From the NCBI GenBank assembly GCA_024998595.1, contig JACOEK010000001.1:1-64000 (forward strand): a stretch of DNA of 64,000 bases. The letters run 5' to 3'. Below, piece after piece: positions 53,759 to 62,844 of this stretch. The notes below the pieces were generated by a model. It worked only from the letters and a program-made list of their open reading frames with translations. It did not search any database and had not been told where the DNA came from. Every line of letters begins with the position of its first letter. Position 1 is the first letter of the stretch. The stretch is from Nitrospira sp. GTDB lineage: Bacteria; Nitrospirota; Nitrospiria; Nitrospirales; Nitrospiraceae. The translations under genes were made by a program, and so were the position numbers.

Positions 53759-53842
53759 TGGTGCCGAAGGCGGGACTTGAACCCGCACGGCTTGCGCCAC
53801 ACGCCCCTCAAACGTGCGTGTCTGCCATTCCACCACTTCGGC
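53759..53842 (-). tRNA. tRNA-Leu, anticodon GAG
   Basis: The 84-base class II tRNA has the same acceptor stem as tRNA-Leu(CAG) (GCCGAAG/CTTCGGC), discriminator A and an encoded CCA. The anticodon stem CACGT/GCGTG (one wobble pair) encloses TTGAGGG, giving GAG (plus-strand 53807-53809), which reads CUC and CUU codons. Long variable arm and GGTTCAA T-loop are present. Confidence 0.96.
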
Positions 53843-54066
53843 AACCGAGAGTCTCTCCGTCGAAACGTGAAGCGCGGTACACACCAGCGAGACGGCGGCG
53901 AAACGCGCATTCTCACTATGCAGGTGCCAGACTTCAGAGGAAGCGCATTATAGAAGTGGTCCAAAATGCTTGTCAATCAACTAGTTGTCCGGTAGAATCT
54001 GACCCGTGTTGCGCGGACACGTGGCACACCCTTCCTATCACTGCGATCAACAGGCCAACGTTCGAG

Positions 54067-54762
54067 ATGACGCCTCTTTCAGCCCCACATATTTCGTACA
54101 CAGTTCGGCAGACGGACATTGCCGCGCTGTTTGACGTCGATAACACCTTGCTGCCCGGTCAGGCCAGCGAAGTGCGATTTTTTCGTTTTCTTTGGAAGCG
54201 GGGACTCGTGGGTTGGCGTGAGGTTCGGGACAGCATCGAATGGGTGCTGCGATGCGCGCCTCCGGTGTCGTTGCACCCGTTGCGAGAACGCAAGCTGTAT
54301 CTGGCAGGAAAAGGTGCGGCTGAGGTCGAGTCGTTGGCTGAAGAATTCTGCCGTACTGAGTTATGCCCTCGTCTGTCCGCCCAAGCGCTCTCACGCATGG
54401 ATGAGCACCGCCGGGCCGGGCATCATATCGTGTTGGTGACCGGATCCCTCGATTTCCTGATCGCTCCGCTGGCCGCGTTGCTGGAAGTGCCGACCTTGCT
54501 GGCCGCCAAGCTGGAACAACATGAGCGTCAGTTTACCGGTCATGTCTGTGCGCCCCTCCCCTATGGCCCTGGCAAGCGAGAATTGATTGCCCGGCTGACG
54601 AGGGAATCCGGCATTGATCTGACGCAGTCGTTTGCCTACGGCGATAGTCCCGGCGATGTCGAATTGCTCGAAATGGTGGGCCATCCATTGGTCGTGAATC
54701 CTATTCGAGGCATGGACCGTATTGCTCAACGTAATGGATGGCCGACGACCACATGGACATGA
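54067..54762 (+). CDS. HAD-superfamily (subfamily IB) phosphatase
   Basis: The 231-residue protein was read from the ATG at 54067. The HAD nucleophile motif is LFDVDNTLLPG (DxDxT), motif II is VLVTGSLDFL and motif III is GYGDSPGDVELLE-like (AYGDSPGDVELL). The cap arrangement matches the SerB-like HAD-IB group (TIGR01490). The substrate is unknown. Its stop overlaps the queE start by ATGA. Confidence 0.88.
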   Translation: MTPLSAPHISYTVRQTDIAALFDVDNTLLPGQASEVRFFRFLWKRGLVGWREVRDSIEWVLRCAPPVSLHPLRERKLYLAGKGAAEVESLAEEFCRTELCPRLSAQALSRMDEHRRAGHHIVLVTGSLDFLIAPLAALLEVPTLLAAKLEQHERQFTGHVCAPLPYGPGKRELIARLTRESGIDLTQSFAYGDSPGDVELLEMVGHPLVVNPIRGMDRIAQRNGWPTTTWT

Positions 54763-55451
54763 AGATCTCCGCTGGCCACGCGTCACAGGCTGACCCGCCA
54801 CATCCATCCACGATGCTCAGGGTGACCGAAATTTTTCACAGTATCCAGGGCGAATCCACGCATGCCGGCCGTCCTTGTGTGTTCATTCGGTTGACCGGGT
54901 GTCCTCTGCGCTGCACTTGGTGTGACACCGCCTACGCGTTCTACGGCGGTCGGGAAATGATGCAGGATGACGTTGTCGAGCAGGTGCGGGGTTTCGGTTG
55001 CGATCTGGTGGAAGTGACCGGGGGGGAGCCACTCAGCCAGCCGGCAGCTGTACCATTGTTGACCAGGCTCTGCGATGAGGGGTTCGAAGTTCTACTGGAA
55101 ACCAGCGGCGCCATTGATACATCCGGTGTGGATCGGAGGGTCCATGTGGTGCTCGACGTGAAATGTCCTGGCAGCGGCATGGTCGAGCGCATGTATTGGC
55201 CGAATCTCGACCGGCTTGCGTCTCAGGATGAAGTGAAGTTCGTCATCAAGGATCGTACCGATTACGAGTGGGCGCGCGAGGTGATTCGTACCCGGAATCT
55301 GGCGGCGCGCTGTCCCGTGTTGGTGAGTCCTGTCTTTGGCGAGGCAGATGCCAGACAGTTGGCGGAATGGGTCCTGGCCGACCGATTGCCAGTCAGGTTC
55401 CAGTTGCAAATGCATAAGCAGATTTGGGCGCCCGATATGCGCGGGGTGTAA
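54759..55451 (+). CDS. queE: 7-carboxy-7-deazaguanine synthase
   Basis: The 230-residue radical-SAM enzyme makes 7-carboxy-7-deazaguanine in the queuosine/preQ0 pathway. It has the CxxxCxxC iron-sulfur motif CPLRCTWCDT, the preceding FHSIQGESTHAGRPC, and VTGGEPLSQP at the SAM-binding face. The start overlapping the HAD stop (54759) is chosen; an ATG 18 codons later (54813) would also keep the whole domain. No other que gene is in the window. Confidence 0.93.
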   Translation: MKISAGHASQADPPHPSTMLRVTEIFHSIQGESTHAGRPCVFIRLTGCPLRCTWCDTAYAFYGGREMMQDDVVEQVRGFGCDLVEVTGGEPLSQPAAVPLLTRLCDEGFEVLLETSGAIDTSGVDRRVHVVLDVKCPGSGMVERMYWPNLDRLASQDEVKFVIKDRTDYEWAREVIRTRNLAARCPVLVSPVFGEADARQLAEWVLADRLPVRFQLQMHKQIWAPDMRGV

Positions 55452-55518
55452 CAGCGGCCGGTTGGGCCGAACGTCGGCAATTGCGTGATCAGCGAACGGC
55501 AAGAACCAGGGAGGATTG

Positions 55519-57039
55519 ATGAAGAAGATCCAAGTTCAAGCACAGGTTGGGCGGGCGGAGAACGAGGTTGCCGAGGTGCTGGTCGTGCTCTGTTGCGAGG
55601 GGGCGTCAGACCTTTCGCCGGAAGCTGCAGCTATCAATACTCAGCTGGGTGGACAGCTCGCCGCCTTGACCCAGCGCGGAGAATTTGAAGGCAAGCTCGG
55701 CGAAGGACTGCTGGTGCATACGCAGGGCAAGGCCAAGGCGAAGCGAGTCTTGCTGGCCGGTTTGGGCAAGGAGAAAGACTTGCGCCTGGATGCATTCCGC
55801 CAGGCATTGGGCACCGCGGTCAAACGTGTCCGTCAGGCCAAGGTCTCGTCATTCGCTGTGGTTATGCCGGGGGCGATTCTGGAGGAGATCCCCGTTCAGG
55901 ATGTCGCGCAGGCGTTGGCGGAAGGAGCCATTCTCGGCAGCTATCAATTCACCGCCTATCGGAGTCCGAACGGAAGCAAGCCGGTCGATGTCGAGCGACT
56001 GACGGTCTATACCGCCCAAGCGTCGTTGCTGACACAGATCACTGAGGGGATTCGACGCGGGGTGGCCACAGCCGAAGCCACCGTCCTGGTACGCGACCTC
56101 TGTAATCATCCGGCCAACGTGATGACGCCCACACGCATCGTGCAGGAAGCGAAGGCGGTTGCGAAAGAGTCCGGCGTCAAGCTGAAGGTGCTTGAACAGA
56201 AAGACATGGAACAACTCGGCATGGGTGCCCTGCTCGGCGTGGCCAAGGGTAGTCACGAACCGCCGAAGTTCATCATTCTGGAATACAAGGGCGCGAAGGC
56301 GAAGAAGAGCGATCCTCCCGTAGTGCTGGTCGGCAAGACGATTACCTTCGACACCGGCGGAATTTCGCTCAAGCCGGCCGAGAACATGGAGCATATGAAG
56401 GCTGACATGACGGGCGGCGCCGAAGTCCTGGCCACGATGCGGGCCGCGGCACGGCTCAAATTGCCGCTGCACCTGGTCAGCATTTTGCCGGTGGCTGAAA
56501 ATATGCCCGGCGGGCGCGCCATGCGGCCCGGCGATATTGTGACGACACTTTCCGGCAAGACCGTCGAAGTGCAGAACACCGACGCCGAGGGCCGGTTGAT
56601 TCTCTCGGACGCCTTGGCCTATGCCACCCGCTATAAGCCGGCGGTGTTGATCGACATTGCAACCTTGACCGGCGCCTGCGTTGTGGCACTCGGCCAATTT
56701 GCCATTGGGATGTTCGGTAACAACGATCAATTGAAAGAGCATGTCCGGAACGCTGGCATACGGGCCGGTGAGCGGGTCTGGGAGATGCCGCTGTGGGAGG
56801 AATACTTCGAACAATTACGCAGTGATGTGGCGGATATGCGCAACATCGGCGGTCGTGGTGGAGGCATGATTACCGCAGCCCTGTTCCTGAGCAAATTTGT
56901 GGGCGACTGCCCATGGATCCACCTGGACATCGCCAGCACGGACTGGAGCGAGCGCGAGCGAGCGTATCTGCCGAAGGGACCGACCGGGATCGGTACGCGG
57001 CTGCTCATTCAATTCCTGCTCGACCGGACCTTGCCCTAG
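55519..57039 (+). CDS. pepA: Leucyl aminopeptidase (M17)
   Basis: The 506-residue protein begins at the ATG at 55519 (GGGAGG upstream). The N-terminal domain (about 1-165) is followed by the di-metal catalytic domain: VGKTITFDTGGISLKP (Lys and Asp ligands), KADMTGGAEVL and the M17 signature NTDAEGRLIL. It removes N-terminal residues from peptides as a cytosolic hexamer; some PepA proteins also bind DNA. Confidence 0.97.
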   Translation: MKKIQVQAQVGRAENEVAEVLVVLCCEGASDLSPEAAAINTQLGGQLAALTQRGEFEGKLGEGLLVHTQGKAKAKRVLLAGLGKEKDLRLDAFRQALGTAVKRVRQAKVSSFAVVMPGAILEEIPVQDVAQALAEGAILGSYQFTAYRSPNGSKPVDVERLTVYTAQASLLTQITEGIRRGVATAEATVLVRDLCNHPANVMTPTRIVQEAKAVAKESGVKLKVLEQKDMEQLGMGALLGVAKGSHEPPKFIILEYKGAKAKKSDPPVVLVGKTITFDTGGISLKPAENMEHMKADMTGGAEVLATMRAAARLKLPLHLVSILPVAENMPGGRAMRPGDIVTTLSGKTVEVQNTDAEGRLILSDALAYATRYKPAVLIDIATLTGACVVALGQFAIGMFGNNDQLKEHVRNAGIRAGERVWEMPLWEEYFEQLRSDVADMRNIGGRGGGMITAALFLSKFVGDCPWIHLDIASTDWSERERAYLPKGPTGIGTRLLIQFLLDRTLP

Positions 57040-57113
57040 CGGCAACTGACTGCGTTGAGCGGTGTCTGCGGAAGATCTATCTGCTTCTCACCAGATCGTG
57101 ATTGTAGGGGGCT

Positions 57114-58262
57114 ATGACACTACGCGAGCAAATCGGCCAGCTCTTCATGATGGGGTTTACCGGGACCACGGTCAGCACCGACCTGGCCTCTTTTATCAAG
57201 GCCTACCAACCGGGCGGTGTCATTTTCTTCCGGCGCAACCTCGAATCCGTGCAGCAGATCGTTGATCTCACGAACGGGCTCCAAAAACTGTCGCCCGCCT
57301 CGCCGCTGCTGATCGCCATTGATCAGGAAGGAGGCCGGGTGTCCAGGCTCCCAGCAGGATTTACGATTTTCCCGCCTTGCGGGCAACTGGGACAGTGTAA
57401 TTCCAGTGAGCTGGCGTATTCGGCCGCGGCTACGATCGCCAAAGAGTTGCGGGCCGTGGGAATCAATATGAACATGGCTCCGGTGCTCGATGTGAACAGT
57501 AATCCGGACAATCCCGTGATCGGCGACCGGGCGTTCGGCGCCGAGCCTGATCTCGTCGGCGAAATGGGGCTGGCCACCATTGGCGGGTTGCAGGACAATA
57601 TGGTCGTGGCCTGCGGGAAACACTTTCCTGGTCATGGCGATACGGCGACGGACTCGCACAAGGAGCTTCCGGTCGTGGACGCGGGAATCCAGCGGCTGCG
57701 TGAGACAGAGTTTCCTCCGTTCCAGCAGGCGATTCGCCATGGGGTGGCCAGTTTGATGACGGCCCATGTGTTATATCGGGCCTTGGACCCCGATGCTCCA
57801 GCCACCTTGTCTCCGGTAGTGATCCAGCGGTTACTGCGCGAAGAGTTTCGCTATGACGGAGTCGTCTTCACCGACGACTTGGAGATGCATGCCATTATCG
57901 ATCATGACGGAATCGGCGAAGCGGCTGTCCGCTCGTTTGTGGCCGGATGTGATGTGCTGTTAATCTGCAAAGACCAGGACCGGGTCATGGCAGCCATGCA
58001 GGCGATGGAGCGCGCCGTGCAAGACGGCCGCATTACGCAAGAGAGACTGGAGCAATCGCTTGGCCGGGTAACGCGGCTCAAGGCACGTTATCTCCATCCC
58101 TACAAGCCGGTCACGATCTCTGATGCGCGGCTGGTGGTCGGGTGCCGCTCGCACAAGGTGCTGCTCGACTCATGGCACAAGGCCTATGCGCGTCACTCCT
58201 TGCCAAAGGTAGCGGAGAACAGCCAGCCGGCGGCATTGGATTCACCGGTCACGCATGTTTGA
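57114..58262 (+). CDS. nagZ: Beta-N-acetylhexosaminidase (GH3)
   Basis: The 382-residue glycoside hydrolase family 3 enzyme has GVIFFRRNLES, AIDQEGGRVSRL, the loop motif CGKHFPGHGDTATDSHKELP that carries the catalytic Asp-His dyad, and the nucleophile region VVFTDDLEM. It releases N-acetylglucosamine from muropeptides during peptidoglycan recycling. No signal peptide is seen, as expected for cytosolic NagZ. It follows pepA on the same strand by 74 bases. Confidence 0.94.
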   Translation: MTLREQIGQLFMMGFTGTTVSTDLASFIKAYQPGGVIFFRRNLESVQQIVDLTNGLQKLSPASPLLIAIDQEGGRVSRLPAGFTIFPPCGQLGQCNSSELAYSAAATIAKELRAVGINMNMAPVLDVNSNPDNPVIGDRAFGAEPDLVGEMGLATIGGLQDNMVVACGKHFPGHGDTATDSHKELPVVDAGIQRLRETEFPPFQQAIRHGVASLMTAHVLYRALDPDAPATLSPVVIQRLLREEFRYDGVVFTDDLEMHAIIDHDGIGEAAVRSFVAGCDVLLICKDQDRVMAAMQAMERAVQDGRITQERLEQSLGRVTRLKARYLHPYKPVTISDARLVVGCRSHKVLLDSWHKAYARHSLPKVAENSQPAALDSPVTHV

Positions 58263-58445
58263 GGCATCAGCTCATTCCGCCTGCCGGGCCCTAATCGGGA
58301 ACCCTTGGGCGAAAATTCTCCCCTCGTTGGGACGCTTCTGTTCTGATGTGCTCCGGGACATTCGGTGCTGGCTTTTCCCTCTGGGTTTTGGTTCACTAGT
58401 GCAGGATCCGACTCATCTTTCATGAACTCATCATACTGAGGCGCG

Positions 58446-58835
58446 ATGGCCATAAAGAAGGGTGACATTCTCGACGAACGTAAGCGATTCCCGGATTCCT
58501 GTGGGTTAGTGGTCAAGTGTAGCGGTGGCGGTGAGGGCTTCCAGAAGATCTTCTGCTGCGGACATGAGCTGACCGAAGAGGATGTCGTGCCGGAGATCCT
58601 TTCATCGAGGGGCCGTAAACGAGGCACGCTACTTCCTGGGGCCATGTTGGAGGAGAAACGGCAGTTTCCGGATTCCTGCGGCCTTCGCCTCATGGTGATG
58701 GATGGCGGGGCTGGGCTTCAAGGGATCGACTGTTGTGGCCATCTCATTACGGCAGGCGCCGTGCATGGATTGAGATTCGGCCAACCATTGGAGGAAGGGT
58801 CTCCTATGCCTACCGGTCCGGCAGGGCAGGCGTAA
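58446..58835 (+). CDS. Internally duplicated Cys/His-motif protein
   Basis: The 129-residue protein consists of two copies of one ~40-residue unit (about 5-44 and 61-100). Each has an L-E-(E/R)-K/R-(R/Q)-FPDSCGL start and ends in CCGH followed by a T (IFCCGHELT, IDCCGHLIT), with a GG-x-G-x-Q segment between. The repeated cysteines and histidine suggest metal binding with one site per unit. The stop overlaps the psiE-like start (TAATG). No functional assignment is made. Confidence 0.68.
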   Translation: MAIKKGDILDERKRFPDSCGLVVKCSGGGEGFQKIFCCGHELTEEDVVPEILSSRGRKRGTLLPGAMLEEKRQFPDSCGLRLMVMDGGAGLQGIDCCGHLITAGAVHGLRFGQPLEEGSPMPTGPAGQA

Positions 58836-59356
58836 TGCCCACACCAAGTGTGCCGGGGTCTGATGAGAAGTTTCATCGGCCCAGTATGCGCTGGTGGCTC
58901 GGTTTTATGGACCAACTGGACCGGCTCGGGTATGTCGCGGCCGGGTTCAGCCTGCTGGCTCTCTGTGTGATAATTTTCGTCCATGCCTGGTACATCTTCC
59001 TGGCTCGACCCGTCCAACTCGCGCTTCTTCCTGCCGCGCTCAAGTTATTGAACGATCTGCTTCTGGTCATCATTCTCCTGGAACTGTTTCGCACCGTGGT
59101 CCGGTTTCTTCAGACGGAAGTGCTGGAATTGGAGCCGTATCTGTCCGTGGGCATTATTGCCTGCACCAGGAGACTGTTGACGGCCAGCGCCGAACTCTCC
59201 TACCAGCTTGAACTGGTAGCCAAGGAAACCAGGCACGAACTCTTTCAGCAGTACCTCATGGATGTCGGTTTGAATGTGATCGTCATCATCATCCTGATCG
59301 CAGGGCTGTACCTGCTTCGCTCGCGTCCGTCGACCGAGCGTCCTGCCGTCTCCTGA
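58835..59356 (+). CDS. PsiE-family membrane protein
   Basis: The 173-residue protein, read from the ATG at 58835, has four hydrophobic segments (about 28-50, 60-80, 85-110 and 145-163). It matches phosphate-starvation-inducible E proteins (LLNDLLLVIILLELFRTVVR, LEPYLSVGIIACTRRLLT). The molecular function is unknown. Translation is probably coupled to the upstream CCGH-repeat gene. Confidence 0.85.
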   Translation: MPTPSVPGSDEKFHRPSMRWWLGFMDQLDRLGYVAAGFSLLALCVIIFVHAWYIFLARPVQLALLPAALKLLNDLLLVIILLELFRTVVRFLQTEVLELEPYLSVGIIACTRRLLTASAELSYQLELVAKETRHELFQQYLMDVGLNVIVIIILIAGLYLLRSRPSTERPAVS

Positions 59357-59442
59357 TCCAGGTGGACCAAATAGCAGGGGGGGCTAGGTCCTTCTTGCCC
59401 TCTTCGTGCCTCTTATGGCATCATGCACCTCTTTTTGGAGGC

Positions 59443-59895
59443 ATGGTGGCCACATTGCTTGAATATGTGGGATCGGTGCATATCTATCTCGGACCCTATC
59501 GGGGAAATCCTATTGCCTTGTATTTGAGGCGTACGGACACGGGATGCCAGATCGGTCCTCGCGCCTATCCATGGAATGACGTGGTTGGAGCCGGTGAAAC
59601 CCCCAATAAGGCCGCTGCGGATTTCGAAGAAAAATGGAAGGGCAAGGGGTTGGCGGCAGATATGTATTCAGGCCCCTCCTGGGAAGGTGGAATTAAGCCT
59701 GAAAGGCCCGCCCCTCCCAAGCCTGCGGCTCCCCCCAAGCCGGCGGCAGCTCCGGCGACTCCAGGTACTTCCGCCGCCTCTCCAGCTTCACCTGCTCCCG
59801 CGGCTGGTGCTGCGAAACCGGCTACGCCGGGTGCGGCTCCTGTCGCCGTCGCTCCCAAAGTCGCCCCGGTCGCTCCAACCGAAGCCTCGTCTTAA
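59443..59895 (+). CDS. Hypothetical protein with Ala/Pro-rich tail
   Basis: The 150-residue protein was read from the ATG at 59443 (GGAG close upstream); the frame is open further 5'. Residues about 1-85 form a small globular part (GSVHIYLGPYRGNPIALYLRR, PRAYPWNDVVGAGETPNKAA). The remainder is a low-complexity Ala/Pro/Lys tail (PKPAAPPKPAAAP) like a flexible linker. No family is recognised. Confidence 0.55.
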   Translation: MVATLLEYVGSVHIYLGPYRGNPIALYLRRTDTGCQIGPRAYPWNDVVGAGETPNKAAADFEEKWKGKGLAADMYSGPSWEGGIKPERPAPPKPAAPPKPAAAPATPGTSAASPASPAPAAGAAKPATPGAAPVAVAPKVAPVAPTEASS

Positions 59896-59925
59896 CTCTT
59901 CCATCGTCGAATCGTTGAAGCCGCA

Positions 59926-61416
59926 TCACGCCTGTCGATGGCTCGTGCTGTGCTCAACGCTCGGATTGGTAGCGAGTTTGCTCCGGCGTATGCCATACGT
60001 CGCGTAGACAACGATGCCGATGATCGTCCAGACAAAAAATCGGATCCACGTCATCCAGGGCAGAAAATACATCAAGCCCAAGCAGGCCAGGACACCCAAT
60101 ATGGGGATGACCGGCATGAAGGGGATGCGAAATGGCCGAGGATGGTTCGGGTTAGTATAGCGAAGCACGATAATGCCGATACAGACGAGGACGAAAGCGA
60201 AAAGCGTGCCGATGTTCGTCATGTCGGCTGCTTCGCCGATGGGAATCAAGGCCGCCATGATGGCCACGGCTACGCCGGTCAAATAGGTCGCATGGTGAGG
60301 CGTGCGAAATTTCGGATGCACGCGTGAGAGCCAGGGACCGAGCAGTCCATCCCGAGACATGGCGAAAAACACGCGAATCTGTCCCAGCATCATGACCACC
60401 AACACGCTGGTGATCCCTGCGACGGCTCCGACCGCTACGATGGCGGCCCCCCATTTGAATCCGGCCACTCGCAATCCTTCGGCCACCGGTGCATGGATAT
60501 CGATTCGTGACAAAGGCACCAGGCCCGTCAGGACTGCCGCCACGGCGATATACAGCAGGGTGCAGACGCCCAGCGAAGCGAAGATCCCGATGGGGAGATC
60601 GCGTTGGGGATTTTGGGCTTCTTCTGCTGTAGTTGAGACGGCGTCAAACCCGATATAGGCAAAGAACACGATCGCCGCAGCCGCACCCACGCCGGCAAAT
60701 CCAAACGGCATGAACGGCGACCAATTGGCCGTATCGACGGAAGAGGTGCCGACCGCGATGAAAAACACGATCACAGCCAGCTTGATGAGGACGATGCCGC
60801 AGGTGGCGCGGGCGCTTTCCTTCACGCCGACGATCAAAATGCCGGTGACCAGCAAGACGATGATCGCAGCCGGGATATTCGCAATCCCTCCGTCAGCGCC
60901 CGGTGGATGGGTAGCCCAATAGGGAAGTTCCAAGCCACAGAGTTTCAGGATGTTGTTGAAGTACCCGGACCATCCGATGGCGACCGCGACGCAGGCCACG
61001 CCATATTCCAGAATGAGATTCCATCCCGTCAGCCAGGCTAGGAATTCACCGAGGGTTGCATAGGAGTAGGTATAGGCGCTCCCCGCCACCGGAATCATGG
61101 CCGCAAATTCAGCGTAGCAAAGGGCTGCCAGGGCGCAGGTGATGCCGGACAGAATGAATGAGAGGACGATCCCCGGCCCGGCTCCGGGTCGATGCGCATC
61201 GCCGACAATCGCTGTGCCGATCAGCACGAAGATGCCGGTACCGATGATCGCACCGATGCCAAGTCCGGTCAGGTCCCAGGCGGTCAGGCTCCGTTTGAGG
61301 CGATGTTCAGGGGCGTCGGAATCAGCGAGGATTCGTTCGATCGATTTGGTGCGAAACAGCGGATTGCCCACGCCGTGTCCTCTCTCCGGTGACGTCACGC
61401 CCATGTCCGCGGTCAT
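59926..61416 (-). CDS. APC-family amino-acid permease
   Basis: The 496-residue transporter has about 12-14 membrane helices and the APC family signatures GLGIGAIIGTGIFVLIG (helix 1 unwound segment), YAEFAAMIPVAGSAYTYSY and FFAYIGFDAVSTTAEEAQNPQRD. It resembles the CAT/YfnA group of cationic or general amino-acid transporters. It lies 18 bases downstream of a C26 glutamine amidotransferase gene on the same strand, which hints at gamma-glutamyl amine or amino-acid uptake; the substrate is not determined. Confidence 0.93.
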   Translation of the reverse strand: MTADMGVTSPERGHGVGNPLFRTKSIERILADSDAPEHRLKRSLTAWDLTGLGIGAIIGTGIFVLIGTAIVGDAHRPGAGPGIVLSFILSGITCALAALCYAEFAAMIPVAGSAYTYSYATLGEFLAWLTGWNLILEYGVACVAVAIGWSGYFNNILKLCGLELPYWATHPPGADGGIANIPAAIIVLLVTGILIVGVKESARATCGIVLIKLAVIVFFIAVGTSSVDTANWSPFMPFGFAGVGAAAAIVFFAYIGFDAVSTTAEEAQNPQRDLPIGIFASLGVCTLLYIAVAAVLTGLVPLSRIDIHAPVAEGLRVAGFKWGAAIVAVGAVAGITSVLVVMMLGQIRVFFAMSRDGLLGPWLSRVHPKFRTPHHATYLTGVAVAIMAALIPIGEAADMTNIGTLFAFVLVCIGIIVLRYTNPNHPRPFRIPFMPVIPILGVLACLGLMYFLPWMTWIRFFVWTIIGIVVYATYGIRRSKLATNPSVEHSTSHRQA

Positions 61417-61434
61417 GGGCGAATAAGTCCCGTG

Positions 61435-62211
61435 TCATGTGGTGGTCCCGCGTTGCGGAGGCGATCGTTGAAGCGCCGGGCGGCGTGAGGCGGCCCGTAA
61501 GAATGCCTCGAAGAGCCGCCGATGCAGTTGGTGGCGCTCAAACAAAAACTCGGGGTGCCATTGCAGGCCGAGAAAAAACGGGTGGTCGGGATGTTCGATC
61601 GCCTCGACGATGCCATCGGGCGCGGTTGCGCTGGCGATCAATGCCCGACCAACGCCTTTCACCGATTGATGATGGGAGCTGTTCACTTTCATGCGCGGGC
61701 GTTTGACGATGCGAGCGAGCAGCGTGCCGGGTGTGATGTCGATGCTGTGAGCGACGTGGACGGCCGGTGTCGTCTGTCGATGCTGCAGCACATTGGTAAC
61801 CTGGGCAGGAATATCTTGGTAGAGGGTTCCACCGAACGCGACATTCATCGTTTGCATGCCGCCGCAGATGGCTAGAGTCGGAAGGTGGTTGCGGGTGACC
61901 AGGCGGACAAGATCCAATTCGAAGCTCGATCGTCGGGGAGCGACGATCGGGAAGGTGTACCGTTTCCGTTCTCCGTAGAGTGTGGGATCCAGGTCCGGAC
62001 CGCTGCCTGTCAGGAGCAGTCCGTCGATTGTCCCGAGGAGGCGGCGACGTGCCGCACGATCGGCCACAAGGGGCAGAATGAGCGGCACCCCACCGAGTTC
62101 TTCGATGGCGCGGACATACCGAGCCCGGAGAAAATAGGTGGGCTCCTTGCCGCCCCATTCCTGACGATCACCGGCATTGAAGTCGGGCGTGACTCCGATG
62201 ACGGGTTTCAT
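61435..62211 (-). CDS. Peptidase C26-type gamma-glutamyl hydrolase/amidotransferase
   Basis: The 258-residue protein was read from the ATG at 62211 (MKPVIGVTPDF). It is a class I glutamine amidotransferase-fold protein of the PuuD group: nucleophile cysteine in LAICGGMQTMN and the His-Glu pair in LQWHPEF; VNSSHHQSVK is also typical. PuuD-like enzymes hydrolyse gamma-glutamyl-GABA in putrescine degradation. The adjacent amino-acid permease supports a catabolic role, but no other puu gene is present, so the substrate is unproven. Confidence 0.86.
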   Translation of the reverse strand: MKPVIGVTPDFNAGDRQEWGGKEPTYFLRARYVRAIEELGGVPLILPLVADRAARRRLLGTIDGLLLTGSGPDLDPTLYGERKRYTFPIVAPRRSSFELDLVRLVTRNHLPTLAICGGMQTMNVAFGGTLYQDIPAQVTNVLQHRQTTPAVHVAHSIDITPGTLLARIVKRPRMKVNSSHHQSVKGVGRALIASATAPDGIVEAIEHPDHPFFLGLQWHPEFLFERHQLHRRLFEAFLRAASRRPALQRSPPQRGTTT

Positions 62212-62212
62212 A

Positions 62213-62689
62213 CTATCGGATCGGTTCCAATGGCAGTGGCAGGGGCTCTTGAGGGGTATAGTCCCCGGCCTCCCGCGTGGGTTCGCTCGAAGAGACACCG
62301 AGGAAGCGGATCGGTTTATCCCCCTTCAAATGATCCGGTGTGATGATGTACGTGCCGTACATGCTGGGAACCCAAATATTTTTTGCAGTCTGCTCACTCC
62401 CACCTGAGAACCCGTAGGCTAATCCGCCGACTACTCCTCCACCGATAGCAAACGCCAGTTTGAGCGGGAAGTAGATGATCGTGGCCAGTGCGGATCCTGC
62501 TTGAATGCCGACCCCTGAAGGGCTGGCATCGTTCGAGGAGACGGGGACGTTGGAAGCACTGCCCGATTCTTGTGCTGCGACCGGCACAATGAGGATGGCC
62601 AGGGAACACAGCCCCACCAGGCCAAGAACCAAGGCGTTCGACCAGAGGCTGCGGCGTCTTTTACAGGACAGATTGACAGAGACGTTCAC
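62213..62689 (-). CDS. Exported hypothetical protein
   Basis: The 158-residue protein has a basic start and one hydrophobic segment ending at VPVAAQE, a signal peptide; a second hydrophobic stretch (about 68-92; TIIYFPLKLAFAIGGGVVGGL) may be membrane-associated. A PSMYGTYIITPDHL segment and a Pro-rich tail follow. It ends one base before the C26 gene starts, so they form one operon. No family is recognised. Confidence 0.6.
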   Translation of the reverse strand: MNVSVNLSCKRRRSLWSNALVLGLVGLCSLAILIVPVAAQESGSASNVPVSSNDASPSGVGIQAGSALATIIYFPLKLAFAIGGGVVGGLAYGFSGGSEQTAKNIWVPSMYGTYIITPDHLKGDKPIRFLGVSSSEPTREAGDYTPQEPLPLPLEPIR

Positions 62690-62844
62690 GTTAAGTGCCT
62701 CCTTCGTGCTGAAATGCTGACGGTGTGAAATTAGAAGATGAGTGCTAATAGACTGTCTACAATTGCGAGTACTCCGTTGTCGTTATAACAAATTCATCCC
62801 CATTTTCAAACCCCTTCTGCCTTTGTGACAGTCTCTCTGACTGG

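Noticed and set aside
55849-56814. 321-codon minus-strand open frame
   Set aside because: Antisense to pepA, which is complete and conserved.
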